A stretch of DNA of 64,000 nt from DASUPK01 sp963821705 (GTDB lineage: Bacteria > Actinomycetota > Thermoleophilia > Solirubrobacterales > 70-9): positions 434,001 to 498,000 of the forward strand of contig CAWGEV010000005.1 of the NCBI GenBank assembly GCA_963821705.1, given 5' to 3'. This document shows positions 16,062 to 24,041 of the stretch, one piece after another (position 1 is the first letter of the stretch; every line of letters begins with the position of its first letter). The translations under genes were made by a program, and so were the position numbers. The notes beneath the pieces were generated by a model. The model saw only the letters and a program-made list of their open reading frames with translations, was not told the origin of the DNA and did not search any database.

Positions 16062-17732
16062 CTACTCGCCCTTGCGCATCGTCCGGCGGGTGACCTCCAC
16101 CAGCGGGCGGAAGCCCTCACGGAGCGCCTGCAGGCGGTTGCCGTTGCGGCTGTAGAGGATCTGCGCCGAGGAGCGAATCGCGTCGGCGAGCTTGCGGTCG
16201 TACGGCTGCCACCACATGTCCCGGGTCCAGCCCGGCTCCCAGGCGAGCTGCTTGATGTTGACGCACTCGTAGAAGCCGAACTTGGAATGGGTGCGGCCCA
16301 GCCCGGAGTCCTTGACCCCGCCCCACGCGCACTGGCAGGCGCCGTGCGAGAAGGAGTGGTCGTTCACCCACACCATCCCGGACTGGATCTCGTGCGCCAT
16401 GCGCTCGCCCTTCGCCCGGTCCTTCGTCCAGACCGAGGCACCGAGGCCGAACCGCGAGTCGTTGGCGAGGTTGATCGCTTCCAGCTCGGAGGAGACCGTC
16501 ATGACCGGGAGCACCGGGCCGAAGATCTCCTCCCTCATGATCCGCATGTCGTGCGTGACCCCGGTCAGCACGACCGGCGCGATGAAGCTGCCCTTCATCC
16601 CCTTCACCTTGGTGGGGCCGCCGGTGAGCTTCTTGGCGCCGTTCTTCACGGCATCGTCGACGAGGTCGGTGACGATCGCGGCCTGATCCTCCGAGACCAT
16701 CGGACCGATCTCGGTGGTCCATTCGCGAGGATCGCCGACGGTGAGTCGCTCGGTCTCTCGCACGACGCCCTCGAGGAACTGGTCGGCGACGTCCTCGACG
16801 ACGTAGACGCGCTCGATCCCCGAGCAGGTCTGCCCGGCGTTGGCGAAGCCGCCCCAGACGGCGCCCGACACCGCGTTGGCGAGGTCGGCGTCGGCGCAGA
16901 CGATCTGCGGGTCCTTGCCGCCCAGCTCCAGCACCGAGCCCTTCATCCGCTTGGCGCACTCGACGCCGACCTTCTTGCCGACCTCGACCGAGCCCGTGAA
17001 GAAGATCTTCCCGGCGGTGGACTTGACCAGGGCGTCGCCGATGCGGCCGCCGCCGTGCACGGTGCGGACCAGCCCCTCAGGCAGCCCGGCCTTCTCGAAG
17101 GTCTGGCGGATGCGGTCGCCGATCAGCGGCGTCAGGCTCGCCGGCTTCAGCACGACGCCGTTGCCCGCCATCAGGGCGATCGCGACTTCGCCGAACGGGA
17201 TCGACCACGGGTAGTTCCACGGAGCGATGACGCCGACGACGCCGATCGGCTCGAACGAGAACTTCGCGCTCTTCGACTTCAGGATGATCGGCATCGAGAG
17301 CTTCTCGTCGGCCAGGATCTGCGGGCCGTTGTCGGCGATCCACTTGAGGGAGTCGACAGTGGGGAGGAGCTCCATCGTGTAGCTCTCGACCCGCGGCTTG
17401 CCCTGCTCGGCGGTGAGCAGCTCGGCGATCTCGTCGACCTCCGCCACCAGGACGTCGACGGCGCGGCGCATGTACCGGGCCCGGTCCTCGAGGGTGAGTG
17501 CGGCCCAGAAGGGCTGCACCTCCGCGACGTCGTCGACGATCCCCTGCACCTTCGCCGGAGTGATCGTCTCGACCGTGCCGATCAGCTCGCCGGTCGCCGG
17601 ATTGAAGGACTCGAGCGCGGGCTTCGGCTTCGCCTTGGCCTTCGGCTTCGACCGGGACTTCGTCGTCTTGTTGCCGTTGGCACTGGCCTTCCGGCTGGTT
17701 CGGGTCTTACGGGTGCCGCTCGCCTCCATCAC
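16062..17732 (-). CDS. Aldehyde dehydrogenase family protein with Lys/Arg-rich N-terminal tail
   Basis: A 556-aa NAD(P)-dependent aldehyde dehydrogenase. The catalytic Cys303 (NAGQTCSG) and general base Glu269 (LELGGKD) have the usual 34-residue spacing, and the cofactor segment GVIAPWNYPWS and FFTGS are present. Two features are odd: a roughly 40-residue Lys/Arg/Ser/Thr-rich tail before the domain (KTTKSRSKPKAKAKPKP), and a C-terminal extension with DMWWQPYDRKLADAIR, like the class 3 membrane-associated branch. The substrate is unknown. It is alone on its transcript. Confidence 0.9.
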   Translation of the reverse strand: MMEASGTRKTRTSRKASANGNKTTKSRSKPKAKAKPKPALESFNPATGELIGTVETITPAKVQGIVDDVAEVQPFWAALTLEDRARYMRRAVDVLVAEVDEIAELLTAEQGKPRVESYTMELLPTVDSLKWIADNGPQILADEKLSMPIILKSKSAKFSFEPIGVVGVIAPWNYPWSIPFGEVAIALMAGNGVVLKPASLTPLIGDRIRQTFEKAGLPEGLVRTVHGGGRIGDALVKSTAGKIFFTGSVEVGKKVGVECAKRMKGSVLELGGKDPQIVCADADLANAVSGAVWGGFANAGQTCSGIERVYVVEDVADQFLEGVVRETERLTVGDPREWTTEIGPMVSEDQAAIVTDLVDDAVKNGAKKLTGGPTKVKGMKGSFIAPVVLTGVTHDMRIMREEIFGPVLPVMTVSSELEAINLANDSRFGLGASVWTKDRAKGERMAHEIQSGMVWVNDHSFSHGACQCAWGGVKDSGLGRTHSKFGFYECVNIKQLAWEPGWTRDMWWQPYDRKLADAIRSSAQILYSRNGNRLQALREGFRPLVEVTRRTMRKGE

Positions 17733-17851
17733 CGCTTCCTCTCGTCGCTTGCGCTCGTCGGCAGCGATTCTACGGGTGGCGAATTCGAGCAGCGACCTCC
17801 CGCCGAGGCCGCTCCTCCCAGTCTCTCCCCCCAGCTGGCCCCATGAAGGTT

Positions 17852-17886
17852 GAAGGCCGGGAGCAATCCCCGAGCTCCCGGCCTTC
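17852..17886 (-). terminator. Hairpin downstream of rarA, probable terminator
   Basis: A perfect 13-bp inverted repeat (17852-17864 and 17874-17886, arm GAAGGCCGGGAGC) with a 9-nt loop lies in the 294-bp space between rarA and the aldehyde dehydrogenase gene. It is downstream of rarA on the minus strand. There is no clear T-run on either side, so it would be an intrinsic-like or Rho-assisted end. The rest of this gap holds the promoter side of the aldehyde dehydrogenase gene and nothing else I can support. Confidence 0.55.
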
Positions 17887-18026
17887 GTTGTCCACTCCCC
17901 GGCTTTTTACGCGCCGGCTCCGGCGAACCGAAACGCACGATTGCCAGAGCGTCAGACAAGGGTCAGAACACGCCCTTTCCGGAAAGGTTGCGCCAACCAA
18001 ATTCAGGTTTCCGGCTTAACGTCGCG

Positions 18027-19370
18027 CTAATCCTGCGACCGGAGCTTCCGCAGGCGCTCGAGTCGCTCGCGCAGCTCCGCCTCGAAGCCGCGGTCCGTCG
18101 GCTCGTAGAAGCGCTCGTCGCGTACCGACTCCGGACCGAGGGGCTGGTCGGTGACCGCGTCGGGCTCCTCGTGTGGATACCGATACCCCTCGCCGCGGCC
18201 GAGCTGCTTGGCGCCCGGATAGTGGGCGTCCTGGAGATATGACGGCGGCTCTGCGGCACCATGCTCGCGGACGTGGGCCGCCGCCTTCGAGATCGCACGC
18301 GTCGAGGCGTTCGACTTCGGCGCCATGGCGAGGTAGGCGGCCGCCTGGGCGAGGTTGAGGGCGCACTCGGGAAGGCCGACCCGGTCGACCGCCTGGCCCG
18401 CCGCCGTGGCGATCACCAGGGCCTGCGGGTCGGCGTTGCCCACGTCCTCCGAGGCGAAGATCACCATGCGGCGGGCGATGAAGCGCGGGTCCTCGCCGCC
18501 CTCCAGCATCACGGCCAGGTAGTAGAGGGAGGCATCGACGTCCGATCCCCGCGTCGCCTTGATCCAGGCCGAGATGTAGTCGTAGTGCTTGTCACCCTCG
18601 CGGTCGTAGAGCAGGGCCTTGCGCTGGAGCGCGTCCTCGATCGCCTCAACGCCGATCTCGCTGCGACCGGCGATCCGGGCCGCCTCCGCCGCGCGCTCCA
18701 GGGCCGCAAGGGCCACGCGACCGTCGCCGCCGGCCCGCGTCGAGAGCATCTCGAGCGCCTCGGGAGAGATGCCGGGTGCATCGGGAATCCCTCGCTCGTC
18801 GCCGAGCGCTCGCAGGACGAGCTCCTCGATCTCGGTCGAGGTGAGCGGCCGGAACTCGTAGATCTGCGAACGGGAGAGCAGCGCCGAGTTGACCTCGAAG
18901 TAGGGGTTCTCGGTGGTCGCGCCGATCAGGGTGATGAGACCGTCCTCGACGGCGGGGAGGAGGGCGTCCTGCTGGGCCTTGTTGAAGCGGTGGATCTCGT
19001 CGAGGAAGAAGATCGTCGGGCGACCGGCTGCGCGCCTCTCCTTTGCGCGCGCGATCACCTCGCGGACCTCGGGGCGGCCGGCGTTCACGGCTGAGAGCTC
19101 CTCGAAGGCGCCCTTGGCCCGCGCCGCGATGATCCGCGCGACGGTGGTCTTGCCGCTGCCCGGCGGGCCGTAGAAGATCGCGCTGTGGGGCTCGCCGGAC
19201 TCGATCGCGGTCCGGAGCGCCGATCCCGGCTCGAGCAGGTGTGTCTGGCCGGCGAGCTCGTCCAGGTCCCGAGGCCTCATGCGCACCGCCAGCGGGGCGT
19301 CGGTGGCCGGGACACCGGCCTGCGGTGCCTCGCTGCCGGTCTCGAAGAGCTGATCTCCCCGGTTCGCCAT
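18027..19370 (-). CDS. rarA: Replication-associated recombination protein A (MgsA/RarA AAA+ ATPase)
   Basis: A 447-aa clamp-loader-like AAA+ protein. MRPRDLDELAGQTHLL precedes Walker A GPPGSGKT (Lys74); Walker B is FFLDEIHRFNKAQQDALLP; sensor 1 is IGATTENPYFEVNSALLSR. The C-terminal tetramerisation region shows YDYISAWIKATRGSDVDASL and RRMVIFASEDVGNADP, both characteristic of RarA. It acts at stalled replication forks with SSB. ATG 19370 (MANRGDQLF) is chosen; a longer reading runs into the divergent chrA start, which lies 11 bp away. Confidence 0.94.
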   Translation of the reverse strand: MANRGDQLFETGSEAPQAGVPATDAPLAVRMRPRDLDELAGQTHLLEPGSALRTAIESGEPHSAIFYGPPGSGKTTVARIIAARAKGAFEELSAVNAGRPEVREVIARAKERRAAGRPTIFFLDEIHRFNKAQQDALLPAVEDGLITLIGATTENPYFEVNSALLSRSQIYEFRPLTSTEIEELVLRALGDERGIPDAPGISPEALEMLSTRAGGDGRVALAALERAAEAARIAGRSEIGVEAIEDALQRKALLYDREGDKHYDYISAWIKATRGSDVDASLYYLAVMLEGGEDPRFIARRMVIFASEDVGNADPQALVIATAAGQAVDRVGLPECALNLAQAAAYLAMAPKSNASTRAISKAAAHVREHGAAEPPSYLQDAHYPGAKQLGRGEGYRYPHEEPDAVTDQPLGPESVRDERFYEPTDRGFEAELRERLERLRKLRSQD

Positions 19371-19381
19371 GCTCCCCGAGT

Positions 19382-20533
19382 ATGAACCGCGGCACCGCTC
19401 CCATCCGGGTGATCGCGAGGGAGTGGCTGCGCATCGGGCTGATCGGCTTCGGGGGTCCACCCGCGCACATCACCCTCCTCCGCGAGCTGGTCGTCCGCAA
19501 GAACGGTTGGATGGACGCCCGCGCGTTCGAGGACGCGAACGCGGCCTGCTCCCTGCTCCCGGGGCCCTCCTCGACGCAGCTCTCGATCTTCTGCGCGTAC
19601 CGGGTCGGAGGGCCCTGGGGCGCCGTCGTCGGCGGCCTCGGCTTCGTGGTGCCCGCGGTGGTGATGGTCATCGCGCTGTCGGTTCTCTTCCTCTCCTCCG
19701 CCCCGCCGCTCTGGGTCCGCGGCGCGGGCGCCGGCGCGGGGGCGGCGGTGGCGGCGGTGGCGGTACGGGCGGGCAGCGAGCTGGTCGGCCCCAGCTATCA
19801 CCACGCGATGGAGGGCCACGGCCACCGTCCCCGCTGGCTGATCTATCTGCTCGCCGGAGTGGTCGGGGCGATCCTGGTCGGGCCCTATCTGGTGCTGGTC
19901 CTGCTGGGTTGCGGCATCTTCGAGCTGGTCCGCCGCGGCTGGTTCTCGGGGACCGCGGCGCTCGCCTTGAAGCCGAGTTGGCTCGGGGCGGCGTCGACCG
20001 GCGGGATCGGCGCCTTGGCCTGGACCGCGCTGAAGGTGGGGGCGCTCTCGTTCGGCGGCGGGTTCGTGATCGTCCCGCTGATGCAGGACGACGCGGTCCA
20101 CGTCTACCACTGGATGACGAGCGCGCAGTTCCTGAACGCCGTCGCGCTCGGCCAGGTCACCCCCGGGCCGGTCGTCGCCACGATCGCCGCCGTGGGCTAT
20201 GCCGCACACGGCGTCGGGGGAGGGATCCTCGCGGCGGTCGTGGCCTTCGTTCCCTCCTTCTCGTTCATCCTGCTCGGCGGCGGCCGCTTCGAGCGGTTAC
20301 GAGGCAACGAGAGGGCGCGCGGGTTCCTCGACGGAGCCGGACCGGCGGCCATCGGCGCGATCCTCGGCTCGGCGGTCACCCTGGCCGGCGGGATCCACGA
20401 GGGGTGGCAGTGGGCCGTGCTCGCGGGGGCCGCCGTCGCCCTGCTGATCGCCAGGCTGGGCGTGGTCCTGACGCTGGTCGCGGCGGGCGCGGTCGGAGCG
20501 GTCATCGCGCTGGTCGGCGGGCCTTTGCCATAG
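19382..20533 (+). CDS. chrA: Chromate transporter (ChrA, long-chain two-domain)
   Basis: A 383-aa CHR-superfamily membrane protein made of two homologous halves. The first half has IGLIGFGGPPAHITLLREL and LLPGPSSTQLSIFCAYRVGG; the second has VGALSFGGGFVIVPLMQ and LGQVTPGPVVATIAAVGY. Such proteins export chromate, probably in exchange for or like sulfate. The ATG at 19382 is divergent from rarA with only 11 bp between the starts. The stop at 20531-20533 is followed at once by a copy of the dispersed palindromic repeat. Confidence 0.92.
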   Translation: MNRGTAPIRVIAREWLRIGLIGFGGPPAHITLLRELVVRKNGWMDARAFEDANAACSLLPGPSSTQLSIFCAYRVGGPWGAVVGGLGFVVPAVVMVIALSVLFLSSAPPLWVRGAGAGAGAAVAAVAVRAGSELVGPSYHHAMEGHGHRPRWLIYLLAGVVGAILVGPYLVLVLLGCGIFELVRRGWFSGTAALALKPSWLGAASTGGIGALAWTALKVGALSFGGGFVIVPLMQDDAVHVYHWMTSAQFLNAVALGQVTPGPVVATIAAVGYAAHGVGGGILAAVVAFVPSFSFILLGGGRFERLRGNERARGFLDGAGPAAIGAILGSAVTLAGGIHEGWQWAVLAGAAVALLIARLGVVLTLVAAGAVGAVIALVGGPLP

Positions 20534-20534
20534 C

Positions 20535-20571
20535 CGGCTTCGCCATCAGATCGCGGCCGAGTGGCCGCTAG
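20535..20571 (+). repeat. Dispersed palindromic element, short copy A
   Basis: A 37-bp copy that keeps both ends of the 97-bp element found at 45884-45980: the proximal CGGCTTCGCCATCAGATCG and the distal GTGGCCGCTAG, with the middle missing. It lies between the chrA stop (2 bp away) and the M20 peptidase start. It still folds as a CGGCC/GGCCG hairpin. Confidence 0.65.
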
Positions 20572-20580
20572 GCTGACCTC

Positions 20581-21921
20581 ATGGAGGAGGGCACCGCGAC
20601 GGCAGCAGTCCCCGAGACCCTCGGCGCCTGGGCGGTGGAGCTGCTCGGCCGCCTGATCCAGACCGACACGGTCAACCCGCCCGGCAACGAGCGCCCGATC
20701 CAGGAGTTCCTGCGGGGGTCGCTCACCGCTGCGGGGTTCGAGTGCGAGCTGCTGGAGGCGGAGCCCGGGCGTCCGAACCTGGTGGCGCGGCTGCACGGCG
20801 CGACCGACGGACCCACCCTGACCTTCCTCGGCCACGTGGACACGGTTCGCGCCGACCCCGAGGAGTGGAGCTTCGACCCCTGGGCGGGCGACGTCGAGGA
20901 CGGCTGGGTCCGGGGGCGCGGCGCGCTCGACATGAAGGGGCAGGTGGCCTCGGAAGTGGCAGCCGCCGTCGCGCTCGGCGGTGGCGGATGGCGGCCGCGC
21001 TCCGGCGAGCTCATGCTGGTGATCACCGCCGACGAGGAGGTCGGCGGAGGGCTCGGCGCCCAGTGGCTCTGCCGGGAGCACCCGGACAAGGTGCGCAGCG
21101 ACTTCGTCGTCAACGAGGGCGGCGGCGTGCTGGTGAAGTTCGGCGGGCGGCGCCTCTACACGCTGAGCGTCGGCGAGAAGGGGATCTTCCGGATGAAGCT
21201 CCGTACCCACGGCCAGGCCGGCCACGCCTCGCTGCCGCGGATCGGCGACAACGCCCTGCTCAAGCTGTCGGCCTACCTCGCCGCGCTGAGCGAGCAGCCA
21301 CCGCCCGAGCCGACCCCCGTGGGCGAGGCTCTGCTGGAGGCACTCTTCGGGGAGCAGTTTCCGGGCGCCGAGGGGGTCCGCACCGGCCTGGAGCGGCTGC
21401 GCGCGGAGGAGCCGTTGCTCGCCGACTACCTGGTCGAGCCGATGCTCGGCGTCACCCTCACCCCGACCCTCAGCAAGGCGGGCAAGAAGGCGAACGTGAT
21501 CCCATCCGAGGCAGAGGCGCTGATCGACTGCCGGGTCCCGCCGGGTTTCGACCAGACTGAGGCTCGAAAGCAGCTCGCCGCCCTGATCGGCGAGGGCGAT
21601 TACGAAGTCGAGTTCAGCGAGGCCGTGGTCGGCAACAGCTCCCCGATGGAGTCCCCCCTCGCGGACGCGATCCGCGACTGGCTCGCCGAGGCCGACCCCG
21701 AGGCAGGGATCGCGCCGACGGTGATGCCCGGCTTCAGCGACAGCAACCCGTTCCGGACCGCGTTCCCCGACGCGATCGTCTACGGCTTCTGCCCGCATCG
21801 GGAGGTGGACCTCTTCGAGGCCGCGCCGCTGATCCACGGCGCGGACGAGCGGGTCCCCGTCTCGGACATCGAGCTCGCCTCCCGCTTCTTCTACGACCTT
21901 CCGCAGAGGCTGCTCGGATGA
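20581..21921 (+). CDS. M20-family zinc peptidase/deacylase (ArgE/DapE/CPG2-like)
   Basis: A 446-aa di-zinc M20 hydrolase. Metal and catalytic residues are visible in FLGHVDTV (His85, Asp87), GALDMKG (Asp117) and ADEEVGGG (catalytic Glu and ligand near 152-153), with a C-terminal His in PLIHGADERV. The dimerisation domain is interrupted by FRMKLRTHGQAGHASLP. Substrates in this family are N-acyl amino acids or small peptides; the specific one cannot be read. It overlaps the DUF1385 gene by 4 bp (ATGA). Confidence 0.9.
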   Translation: MEEGTATAAVPETLGAWAVELLGRLIQTDTVNPPGNERPIQEFLRGSLTAAGFECELLEAEPGRPNLVARLHGATDGPTLTFLGHVDTVRADPEEWSFDPWAGDVEDGWVRGRGALDMKGQVASEVAAAVALGGGGWRPRSGELMLVITADEEVGGGLGAQWLCREHPDKVRSDFVVNEGGGVLVKFGGRRLYTLSVGEKGIFRMKLRTHGQAGHASLPRIGDNALLKLSAYLAALSEQPPPEPTPVGEALLEALFGEQFPGAEGVRTGLERLRAEEPLLADYLVEPMLGVTLTPTLSKAGKKANVIPSEAEALIDCRVPPGFDQTEARKQLAALIGEGDYEVEFSEAVVGNSSPMESPLADAIRDWLAEADPEAGIAPTVMPGFSDSNPFRTAFPDAIVYGFCPHREVDLFEAAPLIHGADERVPVSDIELASRFFYDLPQRLLG

Positions 21922-22793
21922 GCGAGACCAACGGGAATCGCGCCTCCGCGCCCGCTGAGGCCGGGGAGACCTACGTCCTCCGTCTCGGCGGCATGGCGCT
22001 CCGCAACGGGCTGCTGATCCACGGGCCGACCTCCTGGGCCGCGGCGGCGCGCGATGGCTCCGGGGCGATCCAGGTCGCATCGGGCCGCAAGCCGGCGCTG
22101 GCGCCGGCGCTGGCGGTGCGAGTGCCGCTGCTGCGCGGCCCGCTGCGGCTGGCCGAGGCCTTCCTGCTGATCCCGACCGTGAGGATGAAGCTGCGCGCGG
22201 CCCGCCTTCCCTTCGAGGACGTTCGCGTGATCGCCGCGATGTTCGTGGCCTCGAGCGCGAGCAGGGCCCTGCGCCGCCGCAGGGCGAGCGCCACCGGCGA
22301 GCTCGTGCAGGCGGCGCTGGGGCTGGCGCCCGCGATGGTGGCGCTCAGCGACCGCAACCTGGCCGCCTACCACGGCGCGGAGCACAAGGCGATCGGCGCG
22401 TACGAGGCGGGCTCCGACGACCCCGCGTCCGCGACCAAGGAGCACGAGCGCTGCGGGTCCAACCTGGTCGCGCCGATGCTCGTCCTCTCGGCCGCGGGCC
22501 AGTTGCTGCTCGAGCGCGTCCTCGAGGATCCCGGGCCGATGGCGCGGGCGGCCGTCGGTGTCGCGAGCGCTTCGCTGGCGGCCGAGATGTTCGCCTGGAG
22601 CGAGCGCAACCCGGACACCGCGGCCGCCAGGGCGTTCCACCGGCCCGGCCACGAGATCCAGCGGCTGGTCGCCACCAAGGAGCCGACGCCGGAACAGCTC
22701 GAGGTCGGGGTGGCCGCTTTGCGGGAGATCCTTCGGGTCGAGCAGGAGGCCGACGCCGAGGCCGCGTCGAGCGATCCTCTGCCCGCTACGTAG
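21918..22793 (+). CDS. DUF1385 (YqhQ-like) membrane-associated protein
   Basis: A 291-aa DUF1385 protein. Family signatures are GGMALRNGLLIHGP near the N-terminus, AAYHGAEHKAIGAYE, KEHERCGSNLVAPML and the C-terminal RPGHEIQRLVATKEPTPEQ. The His/Glu/Cys residues suggest a metal site in a membrane-embedded protein; the biochemical function is unknown. It is translationally coupled to the M20 gene, and the next gene starts 14 bp downstream. Confidence 0.87.
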   Translation: MSETNGNRASAPAEAGETYVLRLGGMALRNGLLIHGPTSWAAAARDGSGAIQVASGRKPALAPALAVRVPLLRGPLRLAEAFLLIPTVRMKLRAARLPFEDVRVIAAMFVASSASRALRRRRASATGELVQAALGLAPAMVALSDRNLAAYHGAEHKAIGAYEAGSDDPASATKEHERCGSNLVAPMLVLSAAGQLLLERVLEDPGPMARAAVGVASASLAAEMFAWSERNPDTAAARAFHRPGHEIQRLVATKEPTPEQLEVGVAALREILRVEQEADAEAASSDPLPAT

Positions 22794-22806
22794 ACTGCAA
22801 CGTCCA

Positions 22807-23217
22807 GTGCTCGGCCGGATCGACCACATCGGCGTCGCCACCGACGACCTCGAGGGGGCTCTCACCCTCTACGAGGAGACGCTCGGCATGTCGCTCGCCC
22901 ACCGTGAGACCGTCGAGTCCCAGGGCGTCGAGGCGGCCCTGCTCGACGTCGGTGACGGGCACGTGGAGTTGCTGCGGCCGCTCGGCCCCGACACTCCGGT
23001 CGGCAAGTACCTGGAGAAGCGGGGACCCGGCCTGCACCACGTCGCCTACGCGGTCGAGGACATCGAGGACGTCCTCGGCAGGCTCAAGGACGCCGGGGTG
23101 GAGCTGATCGACTCCGAGCCGCGCATCGGGATCCGCGACTCCCGCGTCGCCTTCCTGCATCCGCGCTCGACCGGCGGCGTGCTCACCGAGATCGTCCAAC
23201 CCGCCGAGGGTCATTGA
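22807..23217 (+). CDS. mce: Methylmalonyl-CoA epimerase
   Basis: A 136-aa VOC-fold protein from GTG 22807. It has the paired metal-ligand segments RIDHIGVATDDLEGAL and PGLHHVAYAVEDI, with HVELLRPLGPDTPVGKYL between and LTEIVQPAEGH at the end, the standard epimerase pattern. It interconverts (2R)- and (2S)-methylmalonyl-CoA in propionate catabolism. No mutase or propionyl-CoA carboxylase gene is in the window. The stop overlaps the ATG of the next gene (TGATG). Confidence 0.88.
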   Translation: MLGRIDHIGVATDDLEGALTLYEETLGMSLAHRETVESQGVEAALLDVGDGHVELLRPLGPDTPVGKYLEKRGPGLHHVAYAVEDIEDVLGRLKDAGVELIDSEPRIGIRDSRVAFLHPRSTGGVLTEIVQPAEGH

Positions 23218-23432
23218 TGGCATCCGGGCGGATCGAGATCGGCTTCGCGGGCGGCCAGGTGGTCGCCGTGCGGCTCGGCGACGACAAGTTCGAGGAGCTG
23301 CGGAAGGCCTTGGACAGCGCCGACGGCTGGGCCGACGTCGAGACGGAGGACGGGACCATCGCGCTCGACCTCCGGCAGGTGGTGTTCGTCCGCGGGGCTC
23401 CCGGGGAGCACCGCATCGGCTTCACGGGATGA
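23217..23432 (+). CDS. Small conserved protein of unknown function, 71 aa
   Basis: A 71-aa acidic protein, predicted beta-rich (GRIEIGFAGGQVVAVRLGD, then VETEDGTIALDLRQVVFVR). No signal peptide or membrane helix. The ATG at 23217 overlaps the mce stop and its own stop overlaps the methyltransferase start (ATGA), so it is almost certainly translated. I do not recognise the family; the strand pattern resembles a small SH3- or PilZ-like barrel, which is a guess. Confidence 0.68.
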   Translation: MASGRIEIGFAGGQVVAVRLGDDKFEELRKALDSADGWADVETEDGTIALDLRQVVFVRGAPGEHRIGFTG

Positions 23433-24040
23433 AGCTCGGCCGCGTCCTCCTGGGCGCGGCGGCCGCGGTTGGAGCCGCGGCGCTCTGGTGGCGCAAGAAC
23501 CCGTCCGCCTGCCCGTACGGCCAGCGCTTCTGGGTCGAGGCGCCGCATCCGCTGATCACTCGCCCCCGGCTGCGCGAGATCCTCGAGCCCCGTGCCGGGG
23601 AGCGGGTCCTCGAGGTCGGTCCGGGAACCGGCTACTACACGCTCGAGATGGCCGACTGGGTGAAGCCCGACGGGACCGTCGACCTCCTCGATCTGCAGCA
23701 GTCGATGCTCGACCACACGATGCGGCGCGCCGGCGAGGCCGGACTGTCCAACATCACTCCGACCCGATCCGATGCGACCGCGATGCCCTTCGACGACGCC
23801 AGCTTCGACGCCGCCTACCTGGTGACCGTCCTCGGGGAGATCCCGGACCAGGCGGCGGCGCTGCGCGAGCTGGCCCGGGTGCTGAAGCCCGGCGGCCGGC
23901 TGGTGGTGGGGGAGCTGCTCGGCGACCCGCACTACGTGCGGCTCGGGCCGTTGCGCCTGCGGGCGAACGGCGCCGGCCTGAGCTACGACCGCCGGGTCGG
24001 CAACGCGCTCGGCTACTTCGCGCGGTTCGACAAGGCCTGA
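23429..24040 (+). CDS. Membrane-anchored class I SAM methyltransferase
   Basis: A 203-aa methyltransferase with an N-terminal hydrophobic helix (VLLGAAAAVGAAALWW) and a class I Rossmann core: motif I VLEVGPGTGYYT, the acidic residue after strand 2 (VDLLDLQQSML), and ATAMPFDDASFDAAYLV. LKPGGRLVVGELLGDPHYV marks the Methyltransf_11 type. The substrate is unknown; a hydrophobic one such as a lipid or quinone would fit the anchor. It ends the coupled run starting at the M20 gene and converges on the BtrH-like gene with 1 bp between. Confidence 0.85.
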   Translation: MKLGRVLLGAAAAVGAAALWWRKNPSACPYGQRFWVEAPHPLITRPRLREILEPRAGERVLEVGPGTGYYTLEMADWVKPDGTVDLLDLQQSMLDHTMRRAGEAGLSNITPTRSDATAMPFDDASFDAAYLVTVLGEIPDQAAALRELARVLKPGGRLVVGELLGDPHYVRLGPLRLRANGAGLSYDRRVGNALGYFARFDKA

Positions 24041-24041
24041 C

